Positions 37,625 to 49,733 are shown, counted from the first letter of the stretch. The stretch is DNA of 64,000 nucleotides from Adenanthera pavonina (GCA_026686845.1 JAIVEN010000007.1:31555001-31619000), one strand, 5' to 3'. A program made the numbers and translations. Notes: generated from the letters alone by a model not told the origin.

Positions 37625-37922
37625 CTCCATTATCCATTCCTTAATATAAGAGACAAAAGATAAAATTATACAAACTAAGAAAAGAAATAAATTTATCTTA
37701 AATATAAAATAGTTTCTAAAAATACCATTATTTAATATTAATAACTTGTACATCATGCATTTAATATAAATGAATTGTATTATTAGTTTTTGAAAAAAAA
37801 TGCCATTTAGAGGTATTTTTGAAAAAAAATTATTAAATACACCAAACAAATATCATGTATCCCTTATATTTTGGAATATAAAAACTTTCTTAATTATCCA
37901 TTATATTAAGGAAGAGAGGGAG
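37625..37922. mobile_element. Stowaway-like MITE, 298 bp
   Basis: TA duplications at 37623-37624 and 37923-37924. The left end CTCCATTATCCATTCCTTAA pairs with the right end, read inward as CTCCCTCTCTTCCTTAATAT. Length and ends match the MITE at 21082. Confidence 0.7.
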
Positions 37923-38155
37923 TATCTATATATATATTAATGATAAATAAACTTGATGTTATATATATAAACACTCATATATGTATATATTTATATATGA
38001 TTGTCACTCCACGCCGCCACTTATTTTATCATTAATTTTGTTGAAAAAATTGTCAAATAAGTTTGTTTTCTAATAAAAGAAAATTGATTAATTAATAATC
38101 TTTTGAATGTAAATGAACTTGCTTAAAAGGGGCACATGTAGTGTTACAATCAAAA

Positions 38156-38700
38156 TATTAAAAATCAAATCAATTATTGAATTGATTAACATATTGGTTC
38201 AAAGTTTAATTGTTCAATCATGATTGAACCGTAATCTAACTGGGAGTAATAAAATTAATAATTTTTTAATTTTATATGTTATATATTATTAAAAAATATT
38301 ATTAATAATTTTGATAACCTAATATTAAAATCTATATAAGTTAATATTCATTTATAATCATATTTTAAATTTAAAATAGTTAACTAATATTTTATTTTCA
38401 TATTATTTGTTTAGTAAATTTTTATCATGTATTATAATAATACTTATACAATATCATAATGTAGAAAGAAAAAACTTATACAAAAAATTATGTTATTTAG
38501 TACAAAAATAATGTTATTTTATTTTTAAAATTAAGAAAAATCTAAAAAAATTCGAATAAGTTTGAACCGATTCTAGACTTATTTTTACCGGTTTTCATCG
38601 GTTCTATAATCTTCTAGTTTTGCTCTACTTCTAGACTGGACTTAGTATCAATACCCGGTCCAACCGGTCAAATTAGACGGATCCAGTTTTTAATAAATTA
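38156..38700. mobile_element. ACCGG-type TIR element, copy C (inverted)
   Basis: CCGGT motifs cluster at the right end (about 38587-38690) and diverged ones at the left. The core contains 'AAAATAATGTTATTTTATTT', which matches copy A in inverted orientation. The ends share 'TATTAAAAA' in inverted form. Units 2 and 3 of the array lack it, so it entered unit 1 after the array formed. Confidence 0.5.
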
Positions 38701-39954
38701 GCTACGTAATGATTTCAATAAGATTACGAACGTTGACTACTGAATTTAAAATGGACGCATGGGAATTATACAATTCACGCTTGACAACTATAAATTATTA
38801 TTATAATTGTAATATGTTTCATGAATCACCGTAGCATAAACATATCTTCACATTTATTATTACTTATATACTCCTTCCCTTATGCTAGTACGCTATTTTA
38901 AGAAATTTATGTTTCAAAATATAGTGTACTGCATAAATTATATTATATTTTTTTATTTTCTTTTTAGTATTGCCCTTAATAAGTAAGTCCATATATTTTA
39001 TGGTTACCAATCCATTTAATGAAAATTCTTTAATGGTTCGGTTAAACCATAAATGAATGAAGGAGAATTTCTCCCAAAAGTATCACTCTTCACGATGGCC
39101 AATGACCCATGGGAATTCGGAAAAAAGAATGAACAAGAAAATGACTGCAATTTATTAATGTATGAAGTATTCTTAAATGAGGGTAATTTGAGAAATAATG
39201 GAAAAAAATTTTAATTACTAATCATTGTTTTGGAATGTGTGTGGTAGTTAAAAGTATACTATAAACTATAACAGAACAAGTGTTTATTAAAATTATAGCA
39301 ATAAAAATGTCCTCATTGCTAGGACATTTGTCCTCCTTCCATTGTTGAATGGACTTTCCTTTTTTCTTTTTTTCTGGCCAACCATTGTTGAATACATTTG
39401 TAAGGGGAAGTTCCTTTGGAAAAAAATGTAAAAATTAAAGCAAAATTATAAAATGAAATGAAAAATAAATTCATTTAAAAAAAATATTTTGCACTCAATA
39501 TAAATTTTCATGTGCTGTTGAACACTTATTCATTAATATGATTTTGCATGATGTTTTTTGAACTTTCTCTAAATCTCATGCATCTAAACTTTATGTAGAT
39601 CAGTATAAACTTTCGACAAAATTATTTTTTGAATAAATCATTTGAGGTCCGAAAATGTTAGTGGAAAAAAAGAAAACGCTTTAAGCATGACAATGTGGAA
39701 TATAATTTAATTTATGATTATTTATACTTATTGTTTTGAATACTTCTATTATTGTGATATATATCTAACCATATCGACTTGCTTCTGAATTATAAGGTAT
39801 ATAGGGATTATTTATCTTGCTGAAATTTTAATATTTTAGCAAATTCACAATACAAAGTATGTTTGGCATGTTTGAATAAAATTTTAAGAAATGGAAATGA
39901 GAATATAATAGAATATTATTTTAGCGAATTCAATATGACCTTGCTAATAATGTA

Positions 39955-40220
39955 CTCCCTCTATTTTGCTATACAGTATATTATTTGAAAAATTTATATT
40001 TTATAATATAGTGCACTTTACAGATTATTTAATGTGTTTTTTTTTCTTTTCAAGATTATCCTTGATTAATGGGTCCAAATATTTATTTATTATTAAAATG
40101 TTTCATTACTATTGTATTTAATAAGGGTAATTTAAGAAGAATAATTTGAGAAAAGATGAATTTTTTTAATTATTAATTATTATTTTGATTCTTGTGCGGT
40201 TATTAAAAGAATGGAGGAAG
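39955..40220. mobile_element. Stowaway-like MITE with empty site
   Basis: Ends CTCCCTCTATTTTGCTATAC (left) and CTTCCTCCATTCTTTTAATA (reverse complement of right), flanked by TA at 39953-39954 and 40221-40222. Unit 2 reads straight through with a single TA at 58182-58183, giving a clean empty site. Confidence 0.7.
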
Positions 40221-42461
40221 TATATATTAATTATATTGACGAAAGGGGACGAGTAACATACTAACAGTCATCAAGTTAGTTAACACAAATTTTCCGTTCT
40301 ATAAAAAAAAAGTTAGTTAACGCAATTAAACAAATAATTATATATATAGCCATCGTTTACCAAAAAATAAATTATATACAGCCATAAAAGAGCATCCTTT
40401 TTTCTTCCTAAGAAAAAAGAGCAGCCTTTTTTTATTTGGTAAAATATGAAAGAGTACCGTGTACTGGACGAAGATATTGCTAGCTTATGACAATTTTTTA
40501 ATTGAGGTTTGTGTTTTTCTTCACTGATTAAATTATTTAGAAATAACCATTTATCAATATATTTAATAAAATTTGTAACAAGTTACATTATTAATCAATA
40601 TATCAAGTTACACTATTAACAAGATATAAACTGTGCAACTTATTCTTTAAATTTCATGTAATACATGAACAAAGTGTGTTTAGTTGTATTAAATTAAAAC
40701 TTATCTGGCCTAATCTTTTCATTTACTTGTACTTTTTTTAACTTGAGAAAAATTATAATTGAACCTCAAATATATTAGTCTTTAGTACAGAAATGACCCA
40801 CATACTCTAGCGGTTCCTAAAGAAGTTATTTACTTCTCATAGCACTGCTAGAGCATGGACTGTAATAAGTCATATAAAATAAGCAAAATACGGTTTTAAG
40901 AAGAATTTGGTTCCAAAATCTAGATAAATATCAGTTATTACCCTTCCACATAATTTTAGCAATACAAATAACAAGAATAAAAGCATATCTAGAATAAACT
41001 ATATTACAAAATGATAATAGTGATTCCAAATTTAGAAAACTTAGGATTATTGTGGCTAAAATTGATTGATAACATATATAAAATAAACTACAATACAGGC
41101 AACGATTTGAAATACAAGAACCACAATATTAGCAGGAGGAATTATAATTAGAGACTGGGTGAAGTGAATTAATTATAAAAAATAATTTTAACTAATAAAA
41201 AATATTAAAATATATATTATTGAATAATAAATTGAAAGAAGGAATAGTAATATATTCTATGTTATAATAAATTTAATATTATGGTCTAACAGTGTAATTT
41301 TTTTATGGTAGTACTTAGAACAGTGATTCAACTGATTTGACAATATTAGTACATAGTACAGTGCCTGGCCAAAAACAGAAGAAAAAATGTTAGTATAGTC
41401 AATTAATGACAACCAGCACCAGCAGCCATCTTTACTGAACAATGTTGAAATATTTAAATTATATAGAAGCACGTAAATCAACTTTGACCATCTGATAATA
41501 TATTCTTTAAAAACACTAGTAAAATTTATTTACACGAATTTAAGAACTACATATCATACATAAAAGTGCAAAATTTTTATCATAATTCGTGAATCAACAA
41601 AAATTGAACAATAAAAAACTAATTGTCCAATCATTTTCCATATGAAATATTATTTTTGAATAATATTTTTAAAAATCACTATGACAGCTTTATAATCAAT
41701 TAATACTGTATTTTATCTTATAGTTTTTATGTCAAACAACCCAATATCTTATCCATATATTATATTTTGACTAATTTGAGTTGAGTAAAATAGAATTATA
41801 AAAATAATAAAATTCTCTCAACATATATTTAATATAACTATGTATCCAATGCTCAAACTCAGAGCTACTAATAGTTTATAACATATGAATTTCCTATTCT
41901 TTATTACTTATAATAATAGTTAGTGGTACTCAAGGATTCAATTTTGATTAAGAACTCTCTCAAGTTTAAAAAATATAAAAACCAAAAAGGATGAATTGAG
42001 TTTAATTAGTCGTATTTTTTAAAAAATAAAAGCATAAAAAAATGTTGTAATTTTTTACCGCTCAAGAAATTATGAAACATGAAAGCAACAACAAAAGTAT
42101 AAAAACCAAAAACATAGAATTGGGTTTAATTAGTCTCATTTTTTAAATAAAATTGTAAAAAAAATTCTGCGATTTTGACCAATCAATATATGAAAACAGA
42201 CGTTTCAATTATCAATATATATTATAAAATTTATAAAAATATGACATTATTTAATAATCATAAAAATTATAAAATTAAGAATGGCGCCTCTCTCTGTCTA
42301 TACAGTATACAAACAGACAAACCCACATGGCTTAGGCGATACACACATTATTTATTTATTTCTCGTTGATGTCCAGTCCAGGACGCATTCTTATTTTAGT
42401 CGATAATCTCGTTATTAATGTTGCTAACTAGATTTTATTTTAAAAAATAAAAAAATTCACA

Positions 42462-43106
42462 GTCCCATGAACCCAGTAACACTAGTTCAAACATTCAATA
42501 CCCTAAACAGGATAAGTTTCATCCAAGTAATCCAATTTTGCCTGAGAAAAGGCCCCTCCTGGGCATCTGGGTCTCAACGGCCACCTTAGGATTACCCTTC
42601 TTACGCTTATATGTCTATGGTTTGAATATTTGAAATAAGAGTTACAAGAATGTTACTGAGAAATGGATCTGTGTCCGTTCCTTTCTGATACTTAAGATCC
42701 TCCTAAGAGGCGAGAGTAGAGCATACTCGAGAACTATGCTAGACAGGTCGAGGATATTTTTATTTCAGAACTCTAGAGAGATGCGAGAGAGTTTAGAAAA
42801 CACACATTGTATTTCACAAAGGGATTTCTGATTCAGCTTCAGCTTGTCCCAAGATTACAAGCTCTGTCCCTTATATAGAGTGAGTGACTACAAACTGACA
42901 AACTACTTGTGAACCATGAGTCATGATCCACTTACTTTACACATTACTTTTCGTACAATTATGGCCGATAAAGTGGCCGACATGCTTTTACAAAAGTAAA
43001 TGACTCATCACACCTAATTATACATGAGTGACGACAAACAAGACCGTCGGTAGATACGACAAACACAAGATCGTCGGTAGATACGACAAACATTATCTTG
43101 CTGACT
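42462..43106 (-). promoter_or_regulatory. viral intergenic region, left copy
   Basis: Non-coding region after the polyprotein stop. In minus-strand order it has a 27-bp direct repeat (about 43091-43025), TGAGTCA/TGACTCA bZIP-like motifs, a TATATAA box (42877-42871) and an AATAAA signal (42764-42759). The stretch that would lead to the primer binding site in a circle comes last. Transcription from this promoter runs left, out of the virus into host DNA. Confidence 0.7.
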
Positions 43107-46100
43107 TCAGTCTCCTTTACAGATAGGCTCATGACTTGGAGATTTGTTCATTATCTCGTAGTCACTATCAGCTTCTTCTGTGTCTTTATCACTGTCACAA
43201 TGAGCTTTTCCTGTTTCTGCTAATCTTCTGTGAAAAGCATTTATCCTCTCTAATTCTTCTTCAATTGTGGGTTTCTTTCTTGATGGAGGATACTGAGTGA
43301 ACTCTGGTGTTGGAGATAGGAATTGCTGTAGGAACTGTGGATCAATTTCATAAGGATCTTGGGAATCCATGAAAGGATCTGAGATTCCTTGACTGTATTG
43401 AACTTGCTGTGAAGCTTCCGCATTGTCTGCTGGGGTGAGACTTAGTTGTGGCCATTCGAATGAGATGGCTTTTCCCGTGGTCATCACCTCATCCGGATCA
43501 TAAAACTCTCCTGGCAGTGGTCCAAGAGAAGTGCATATTTGTTCCTGTCTATCACCTGTAAAATTATTCAAACCTAACAAAAATTCACGTAAGTTAATAA
43601 TCACATTTTCCTGGCAAAGTGGCCAGTGCAAGGTGGTACCCCAAAGGTGGGATTGGACAGGGGTGTAGATCAGATTCTGATAATCTGTCTGGTAAGGCTT
43701 ATGGAGGACAAAGAAAGAATAGGCTTTAGATTTTGAGGATGGTACACTCCAAAGTTTATTTTCCTCAAGAACATTGAATAGTTTTCCTCTCCAAACTGAA
43801 ATGGGTGCAAACCATGATAAGAAAGAAGTTAGGAGGGATTTATCATTCTTGGGATCACAAAGGTAATGGTAGGTCTGTTTTGGAGGTAATGCGATAGCAC
43901 ATGCAAACAGGGTGGTCATCGACCACATATACCACATGAATTCTGCGGTAATAGGGCCTTTGATGAAAGGGATTACCAAATATGGCAATTGTGGATCAAA
44001 GTATTCAGGCCTGGGAGTTATTCCTGTAAGGTTTAGGAAAAGATGAAGGTAATAACCCAGGGATTTTCTGGCGAGATCATTGATCTGCTGGATTGAGGTA
44101 GGATGATGAGATGGTGGGAACACCAAATCATAATTTATCTGAGTGTGAGCAGAGGGATTCCTTTTTGGCATCTTTGAGATTGTGAGGATAAACAAAGGAT
44201 CTTTCCTCAAAATTAAGACTGACTGATTCTTAGGAAATGGTCTCGAGAGTAAATCTGCGAGGAGGTTGTGTTTCCCTTGAATATGCTTAACTGTGAATTT
44301 ATAGCGAGAGAACCAGTCTTTCCAGCGCAAAAGCTGCTTCTCCGGGAGAATTTTCTTTTTCTGATTTAAAATGGCCGGAAATGACGTGTTGTCCATTTCC
44401 ACTGTAAAATGTGAAAAACTCAGATAAAAACTGAATTTCTCAATGCCACGTTTCACTGCTAGAATCTCCTTGTAGATAGCATGATAATGCTGTTCTGCTG
44501 GCTTGAATTGACCACTGGCATGAGCACAGTAGTACCTCTTATCTCCTTCCTGTTCAATTAACACTGCTCCCCAATAGTTTTCACTGGCGTCAGTTTGTAA
44601 GATTAAATCACCTTTATCCGGAATCTTCAAAGGTGGAGGATTCTGTGCAATCTGTTTTAATCTTTTTACTGCTTCAGTCTGCTGATCTGTCCATGGTGGT
44701 GGATTCTTCTTTAGTAACTTTGACAGCTGACTAGTAAGCTTACTGACATGGGGAATAAAGTCTCTGATGTAATTAATGATTCCAAGGAAGCTTTGAATTT
44801 GCTTGTGGCTTAGTCTATCAGGAAAGTCCAATAGCTTGATAGCTATATGTGGACTGGGCTGATATTGTCCTGTAGAGAATGTCATACCCAAGAATTCTAT
44901 TTGGGCCTGACCTATCTGACTCTTTTTGGCTGAAAGCATTATTCCATATTTTTGGACTATGAAATAAAATTGATTCAGTAAAGACTGATGGGCTTCCTGG
45001 TTTTCTGAGTATAACAGGATGTCATCTAAATAGATGAGAGCTGAATGTATAATGGGCTCAAATATCTTTATCATGGCTTTTTGAAAAAGGGATGGAGCCG
45101 GTTTAAGCCCAAATGGCATAACCGTCCATTGATATTGAGCATTGGGTATACAAAAAGCTGTTTTATACCTGTCATCAGGATGGACTCCCAATTGCCAATA
45201 CCCTGCCTTAAGATCGAACTTTGAAAAGATCTGGGCTTTCTTTAAATGGACTGTCTGCGTTCCAATTTTGGGTAATGGGAATTTGTCATCTTGGAGAAAA
45301 TGATTTAGAGGTGTATAATCAACTACGAACCTCTTCTTTTTTCTTTTCTTCTCAGCATCTTTTTCTACGTAGAAAGCATAACATGCCCACTGTGATGAAG
45401 TAGGCTCAATTAATCCCTGTGCCAATAAATCTGCACATTCTTTTCTGGCTAGCTTCAAATCTTCTACAGACATTCCTGGATGAGAAGCTTTGATAGGATT
45501 AATGTCTTCATTCCTTTTGAAAGGAAGTTTGATGAAGAATTCCTCATTCTTCCATAATGGATTAGAGTGTTGAAAACTCTTGTGATCTTCTGGACATAAT
45601 GGAATAAGCTTATCCCTGATATGGACATATTCTGGAGGGACATGCTGGATTTCAAACAGATTTTGTCTACGCTCCCATGGTATAAAATAAGATTTATACC
45701 GTAGACCTTTTGGTATAATCTGTAAACCTTTTGCTTTGTGATATACATCCATTCCAATCAACAAATCTTTTGTAGGAAGATTGCTACCAAGTATTCTTGT
45801 CCAGACTAAGCATTTGGGAAAGAACTGAATTCCTATCTTTCTCTTAGAAATGAGATCGATAGAGAAATAATTTCCATCTGCTGAGGCAAAGAACTCTTCA
45901 TGTGGCAACCATTCTTCTTTTGGTAGAATTCTGGGATTCATAACACTTCTGCATGATCCAGTGTCTATGAAACCAATAAGAGAAATTGGCTTAGCATATT
46001 TTTCTGGATAAATTTGTACCTTGATGTTAGGAGAGGGGATCTCCCTGATAACAGAGTGTTTAGGCCTTGACTTCTTCACTGCAGATTGATCTACTAGATT

Positions 46101-48646
46101 AATATTGCAAATCTGATGATTGCAATATTTATATTCCTCTTCATCCTCTTCTGAGCTGGATTCCTCTGACTGAGGGATCACTATCACTGTTTGTTCATCT
46201 TTTTCTTCTTGTTCCTCAAATACTTCTTCAAATTCTTCATGAGAGGACAAAAGAAACATCTCCTGTAATCTTTTGAGCATCCGCAATCCTTTTTTAGTTT
46301 TATTAGGACACTGTTTTGCATAGTGCCCTTTCTGTCCACAAATATAACACCTGTTGGAGAATTTCCGTCCTGAAGAAGGAGATCTTCTTTTGAAAAACCT
46401 AAAAGGTTTTCTCTTCTTACTTGGATAGAATTTCTTCTTCCTAGAATGCTTAAAGAAATGAGACTTCTTCTTTGTTGAGCAATCACACTTATCAGTGTTC
46501 TTGCATTTTATCTTGAGATCAGGTCTCTTGCAAACTTTGTAGAGATGGGCTTTTTCTTTCAACACATTCTTAACAAACTTATGTTGTTCACAGAGTCTGT
46601 CTAGTGCTCCTAGGGCCATTTGGTAGATTTCACCAAGAGAAATGTTGATCATATCTCTTTGTAACAGATTGATTGACTTCTGTAATTCTGGCAACAATTC
46701 TTCTGGTAATGAGGCAATGAACACATGCCGTAAATTTACATCATTAGCTCCCCCGAGCATGTAATATTTTTCTGCCATTCTTTTGTAGTGCCGTTGAAGA
46801 TCATGACGTTCCAATGAACAGCATTTCATCTCAAAGTATTCTTGTCTAGCTCTTTTGTCAATTATCCCAAAATCTCCAATGAATTCCTTATGCAGAATTC
46901 CTAGAAATGTGGGAATCTCTTGCTGAGCCATCTGAATTCTTTGATATTCACTAAGACTAGTAAACCATTCTCTCAATGTACCCGTCATTCTTGAAAGAAA
47001 GCTTGTCAATACTTCATTCCTGTTGGCTTCTGGTTCATTCATCTGTACATCTAACCAGGCACCAAACTGGTGAAGTTTTTCTCTCCATCTATGATGAGGA
47101 AGGTCATCAAAAGTGAAATAAGGACCATTAGCAGGTTTATGAGAATGCTCTTGAGCATTATAAACAGATTCTGGACTTTCTTCTGTTATATCATCTCTAT
47201 GTTCTGTCACAGTAGGTTCTGGAGGATTATCTTCAGCAGGAGGGTTCATCATGTAGATAGGAGGTTGTATAGGTAAGGATGATAAGGATGTTTCTGTAGA
47301 TTCCGAATCTGATTCTAACCCTGTTGAGGCTACTAAATCTTCTGAATCTTCAGAGTTTTCTGACAAGGGTTTTATAGTGGCAATGGTTTTATTTTTGGAA
47401 AAATCTTTGATGGATGGTGGTTGACTTTTTGGTGAGCTAGGTGGTGTTTGTATTTTCAAAGGTTTTTGAGAATAAGGAGGGTCTGGGAGATATGAGGTGG
47501 AGGCATACGAGGTTGATGAAAGAGATACATATGGTTGTGAAGGAATTGGTTCAGGTTCAGGAGGAATTGGTTTAGGTTCTTGGGTTTTGTGTTTCCTTTC
47601 TTTTCTGATCTTCTGGAAAATAGGATAATTCATTTTAAATGAATCCTGAGAAGTTGTTGGAAACATGGGTAAGGATGACACAAAAGGTGGTGTATATGAA
47701 GGGGTAGGATAAAATGGATCCTGCTGTGAAACTGATGATTTTCTAGAGAAATCCGCCTCTATTCTTTTTAACTCGTCCTTGATCTGCTTCAGTTCCCGTT
47801 CTTTTTGAGCGAACAAGGGTCCTGCATATCTGCTATCAATATAGCTTCTAAGCTCTTGATCTAACTGCTGAGCTTTTTGTGAATAACTGTCATACAGTCT
47901 TTGGACAGTTTTATCCATAATATTAATTCTTGCTGCAACCACATCTGTTTTATCATGAAGCTGCTCCAATCTGGTATTTATCCTGTGAAGAACTTTATTC
48001 TGGCTGACTGAGTTTTCTGTCTGCCAGTTTAACACTTCTTCAGATTGTGCTGCTTGTTTCATGCCCTGAAGAGTCATCTGTTCTGACTGAGCAAATGGTC
48101 GAGAAGCATATTTGGCTACATCATTGATTTTTCTTTCCAATGGAGGAAAGTCCTCTTCATAGGTAGGACGAATCATGGCTATACAAGGGATATTTTGGAT
48201 AGGCTTTTCTGGGATAGGATTGATTATAGGTTCTGGCTTGTATGCTAACAAAACACAGTCTTCATTTTGAAAGATTGAAGAAACTAAGTCCGAATGACCT
48301 AATTCCTTTAACATCTGGTGAAAAGTAACTGGTTTGGGTTTTTCTTTCTCAACCCACTTCTTTTTCTTGGTAAAAACTTGTTTTGGACCATGATCGAAAT
48401 CATAATCCGGCTTAGGCTTGAAGGATTTGCATGAGGGTTTCTGTTTGAGGATCTGGGTAGGTTTGTCTGTTGTATGTGGGAAGAGGTTATGTTCTGGACC
48501 ATGCCAATTGTCCCAATCATAGCAACCACAGTCTGGGTCGCATTCTTCTGGTGCTGCATCCCATACAAAATGTCCATGTACTTTAGAAACAAAGCAAGGC
48601 TTTGCTAAAGCATCTACTGAATGAACTGGGATCTTCTCCTTGTGTT
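42462..48646 (-). repeat. inverted repeat arm, left
   Basis: 6,185-bp arm pairing with 49734-55918. By eye I find only five differences: three amino-acid changes close to the inner end, and two substitutions in the outer non-coding part. The spacer between the arms (48647-49733) is the 5' part of the left copy. Confidence 0.9.
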
Positions 48647-49658
48647 TGTAGACTGGACTGATGGTGAGGATCTGTCCAGATAATGATGCCGGTAATTGTC
48701 CTGGCCTCTTGAAAGTGGATTTAACCATTCCATTTTCCAGGCGTTCTAAGACTGGTGCATCCATCGTATGAACATCTATACGAGAACTATGAAACTCATT
48801 CTCGTAATTGTTTATCCATTCTAATGGCATAATCTGTGCAAGCTCTTCTTTTGGGATCCTCCTAGGGATCTGAATCACTGAAGTGTCTGATTGGTTTGAC
48901 ACCATGTACAACGCATCAGTAGTGGAGTTTGGGAATTCCAGATTTATAGCATGATCTTGCAGACGATAGATCATCTGGTGATGAAGAGTAGCCATGATGG
49001 CTTTCTCATCCTGTTCTGCTCCATGGATCTGTACCTGTACCTTCAGACGGTAAGGTAGCGTTGGATCATCTAGCTTGATGTTGAAATCTGGGGCGATTGT
49101 CATGACCACACTTCCATTACTGCATGTTGTTAACAAGGCTCCAATCATAGCATTGGAGTAAGATTTGTATGTTGAATCTAGGATTGCAACCCTAGCAGTA
49201 GCTGCAATACCTTTTCTTCCATGCAAAGTTAGTACCAATCTGATGGCACCAATATGGATGTGTGTGTATCCCTGTTGTCTCCAGGTATTGATGAGAACCT
49301 GGGGAATTTCCAGAGTAACATACTGTTCTGCTGTAGTGGCTTTAAGTCCACACTGTTCTAACTTGGAACTCTGCACATACTCCTTCACCTGTGGTCGAGG
49401 TGTATGGATGATTCTTGCTATTCTCTGACGAAGAGATCTAGCATAGGTTCTATCTTGTGAGAATATTACGTACGGACTGAGTAAAGGTAACTCAGTATTG
49501 TCTATACGAACTTCTTCTGGAATATGGGTGACTTCTACAAGGTTATCTATTTTGTTTGAAAGGATTCTTTTAACAGAGGGAGGAAGTTTATATAAGGAAA
49601 AAGATGAAGATAATCTTACTGGGGCTGAACTAGAAGTAGATTCAGATAATTCTGTCAT
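43107..49658 (-). CDS. petuvirus-like polyprotein, intact ORF (2183 codons)
   Basis: One uninterrupted frame, starting 79 bases after the primer binding site. Domains in order: movement protein in roughly residues 30-340 (30K-type, with the GALLTTCSNG and APDF region); a Cys-rich segment (ECDPDCGCYDW) near 370; a coiled coil at about 550-637; capsid region from about 850 with a basic Lys/Arg stretch and a CCHC knuckle (CYICGQKGHYAKQC, 1104-1117); an aspartic protease with DTG at 1232-1234; reverse transcriptase with YLDD at 1543-1546; RNase H starting at Asp1690 (QTDAS) with later Glu and Asp residues in place; and a C-terminal extension of nearly 400 residues I cannot assign. The single-ORF layout and length are typical of Petuvirus. 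All catalytic motifs I can see are intact, which is unusual for an endogenous copy. Confidence 0.9.
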   Translation of the reverse strand: MTELSESTSSSAPVRLSSSFSLYKLPPSVKRILSNKIDNLVEVTHIPEEVRIDNTELPLLSPYVIFSQDRTYARSLRQRIARIIHTPRPQVKEYVQSSKLEQCGLKATTAEQYVTLEIPQVLINTWRQQGYTHIHIGAIRLVLTLHGRKGIAATARVAILDSTYKSYSNAMIGALLTTCSNGSVVMTIAPDFNIKLDDPTLPYRLKVQVQIHGAEQDEKAIMATLHHQMIYRLQDHAINLEFPNSTTDALYMVSNQSDTSVIQIPRRIPKEELAQIMPLEWINNYENEFHSSRIDVHTMDAPVLERLENGMVKSTFKRPGQLPASLSGQILTISPVYKHKEKIPVHSVDALAKPCFVSKVHGHFVWDAAPEECDPDCGCYDWDNWHGPEHNLFPHTTDKPTQILKQKPSCKSFKPKPDYDFDHGPKQVFTKKKKWVEKEKPKPVTFHQMLKELGHSDLVSSIFQNEDCVLLAYKPEPIINPIPEKPIQNIPCIAMIRPTYEEDFPPLERKINDVAKYASRPFAQSEQMTLQGMKQAAQSEEVLNWQTENSVSQNKVLHRINTRLEQLHDKTDVVAARINIMDKTVQRLYDSYSQKAQQLDQELRSYIDSRYAGPLFAQKERELKQIKDELKRIEADFSRKSSVSQQDPFYPTPSYTPPFVSSLPMFPTTSQDSFKMNYPIFQKIRKERKHKTQEPKPIPPEPEPIPSQPYVSLSSTSYASTSYLPDPPYSQKPLKIQTPPSSPKSQPPSIKDFSKNKTIATIKPLSENSEDSEDLVASTGLESDSESTETSLSSLPIQPPIYMMNPPAEDNPPEPTVTEHRDDITEESPESVYNAQEHSHKPANGPYFTFDDLPHHRWREKLHQFGAWLDVQMNEPEANRNEVLTSFLSRMTGTLREWFTSLSEYQRIQMAQQEIPTFLGILHKEFIGDFGIIDKRARQEYFEMKCCSLERHDLQRHYKRMAEKYYMLGGANDVNLRHVFIASLPEELLPELQKSINLLQRDMINISLGEIYQMALGALDRLCEQHKFVKNVLKEKAHLYKVCKRPDLKIKCKNTDKCDCSTKKKSHFFKHSRKKKFYPSKKRKPFRFFKRRSPSSGRKFSNRCYICGQKGHYAKQCPNKTKKGLRMLKRLQEMFLLSSHEEFEEVFEEQEEKDEQTVIVIPQSEESSSEEDEEEYKYCNHQICNINLVDQSAVKKSRPKHSVIREIPSPNIKVQIYPEKYAKPISLIGFIDTGSCRSVMNPRILPKEEWLPHEEFFASADGNYFSIDLISKRKIGIQFFPKCLVWTRILGSNLPTKDLLIGMDVYHKAKGLQIIPKGLRYKSYFIPWERRQNLFEIQHVPPEYVHIRDKLIPLCPEDHKSFQHSNPLWKNEEFFIKLPFKRNEDINPIKASHPGMSVEDLKLARKECADLLAQGLIEPTSSQWACYAFYVEKDAEKKRKKKRFVVDYTPLNHFLQDDKFPLPKIGTQTVHLKKAQIFSKFDLKAGYWQLGVHPDDRYKTAFCIPNAQYQWTVMPFGLKPAPSLFQKAMIKIFEPIIHSALIYLDDILLYSENQEAHQSLLNQFYFIVQKYGIMLSAKKSQIGQAQIEFLGMTFSTGQYQPSPHIAIKLLDFPDRLSHKQIQSFLGIINYIRDFIPHVSKLTSQLSKLLKKNPPPWTDQQTEAVKRLKQIAQNPPPLKIPDKGDLILQTDASENYWGAVLIEQEGDKRYYCAHASGQFKPAEQHYHAIYKEILAVKRGIEKFSFYLSFSHFTVEMDNTSFPAILNQKKKILPEKQLLRWKDWFSRYKFTVKHIQGKHNLLADLLSRPFPKNQSVLILRKDPLFILTISKMPKRNPSAHTQINYDLVFPPSHHPTSIQQINDLARKSLGYYLHLFLNLTGITPRPEYFDPQLPYLVIPFIKGPITAEFMWYMWSMTTLFACAIALPPKQTYHYLCDPKNDKSLLTSFLSWFAPISVWRGKLFNVLEENKLWSVPSSKSKAYSFFVLHKPYQTDYQNLIYTPVQSHLWGTTLHWPLCQENVIINLREFLLGLNNFTGDRQEQICTSLGPLPGEFYDPDEVMTTGKAISFEWPQLSLTPADNAEASQQVQYSQGISDPFMDSQDPYEIDPQFLQQFLSPTPEFTQYPPSRKKPTIEEELERINAFHRRLAETGKAHCDSDKDTEEADSDYEIMNKSPSHEPICKGD

Positions 49659-49733
49659 GTTTTCTGGGTTATCTCTCTATCATTCCTTCCTAAAAATATC
49701 ACTCTTTCTGTCTAGAAGCTGTTAGGCTCTGAT
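48647..49733 (-). other. spacer unique to the left viral copy
   Basis: This 1.09-kb stretch encodes the leader and the first roughly 338 residues (the movement-protein part) of the left polyprotein. It has no counterpart in the right copy and would form the loop if the arms paired. Confidence 0.85.

Larger units (their letters stand above)
37990..42461. repeat. tandem array unit 1, left part
   Basis: Non-coding. Its landmarks recur in the same order in unit 2 and partly unit 3: ATTGTCACTCC (38000, 56531, 62412 as ATTATCACTCC), GTCCTCC...TTGTTGAATG (39330, 57331, 63168), AAAGAGTACCGTGTACTGGA (about 40449, 58379), and CCACATGGCTTAG (about 42322, 60792). The viral insertion splits the unit at 42462. 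A large solution of similarity occurs where the ACCGG element C and MITEs have inserted. No gene seen; the short frames are chance. Confidence 0.75.
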
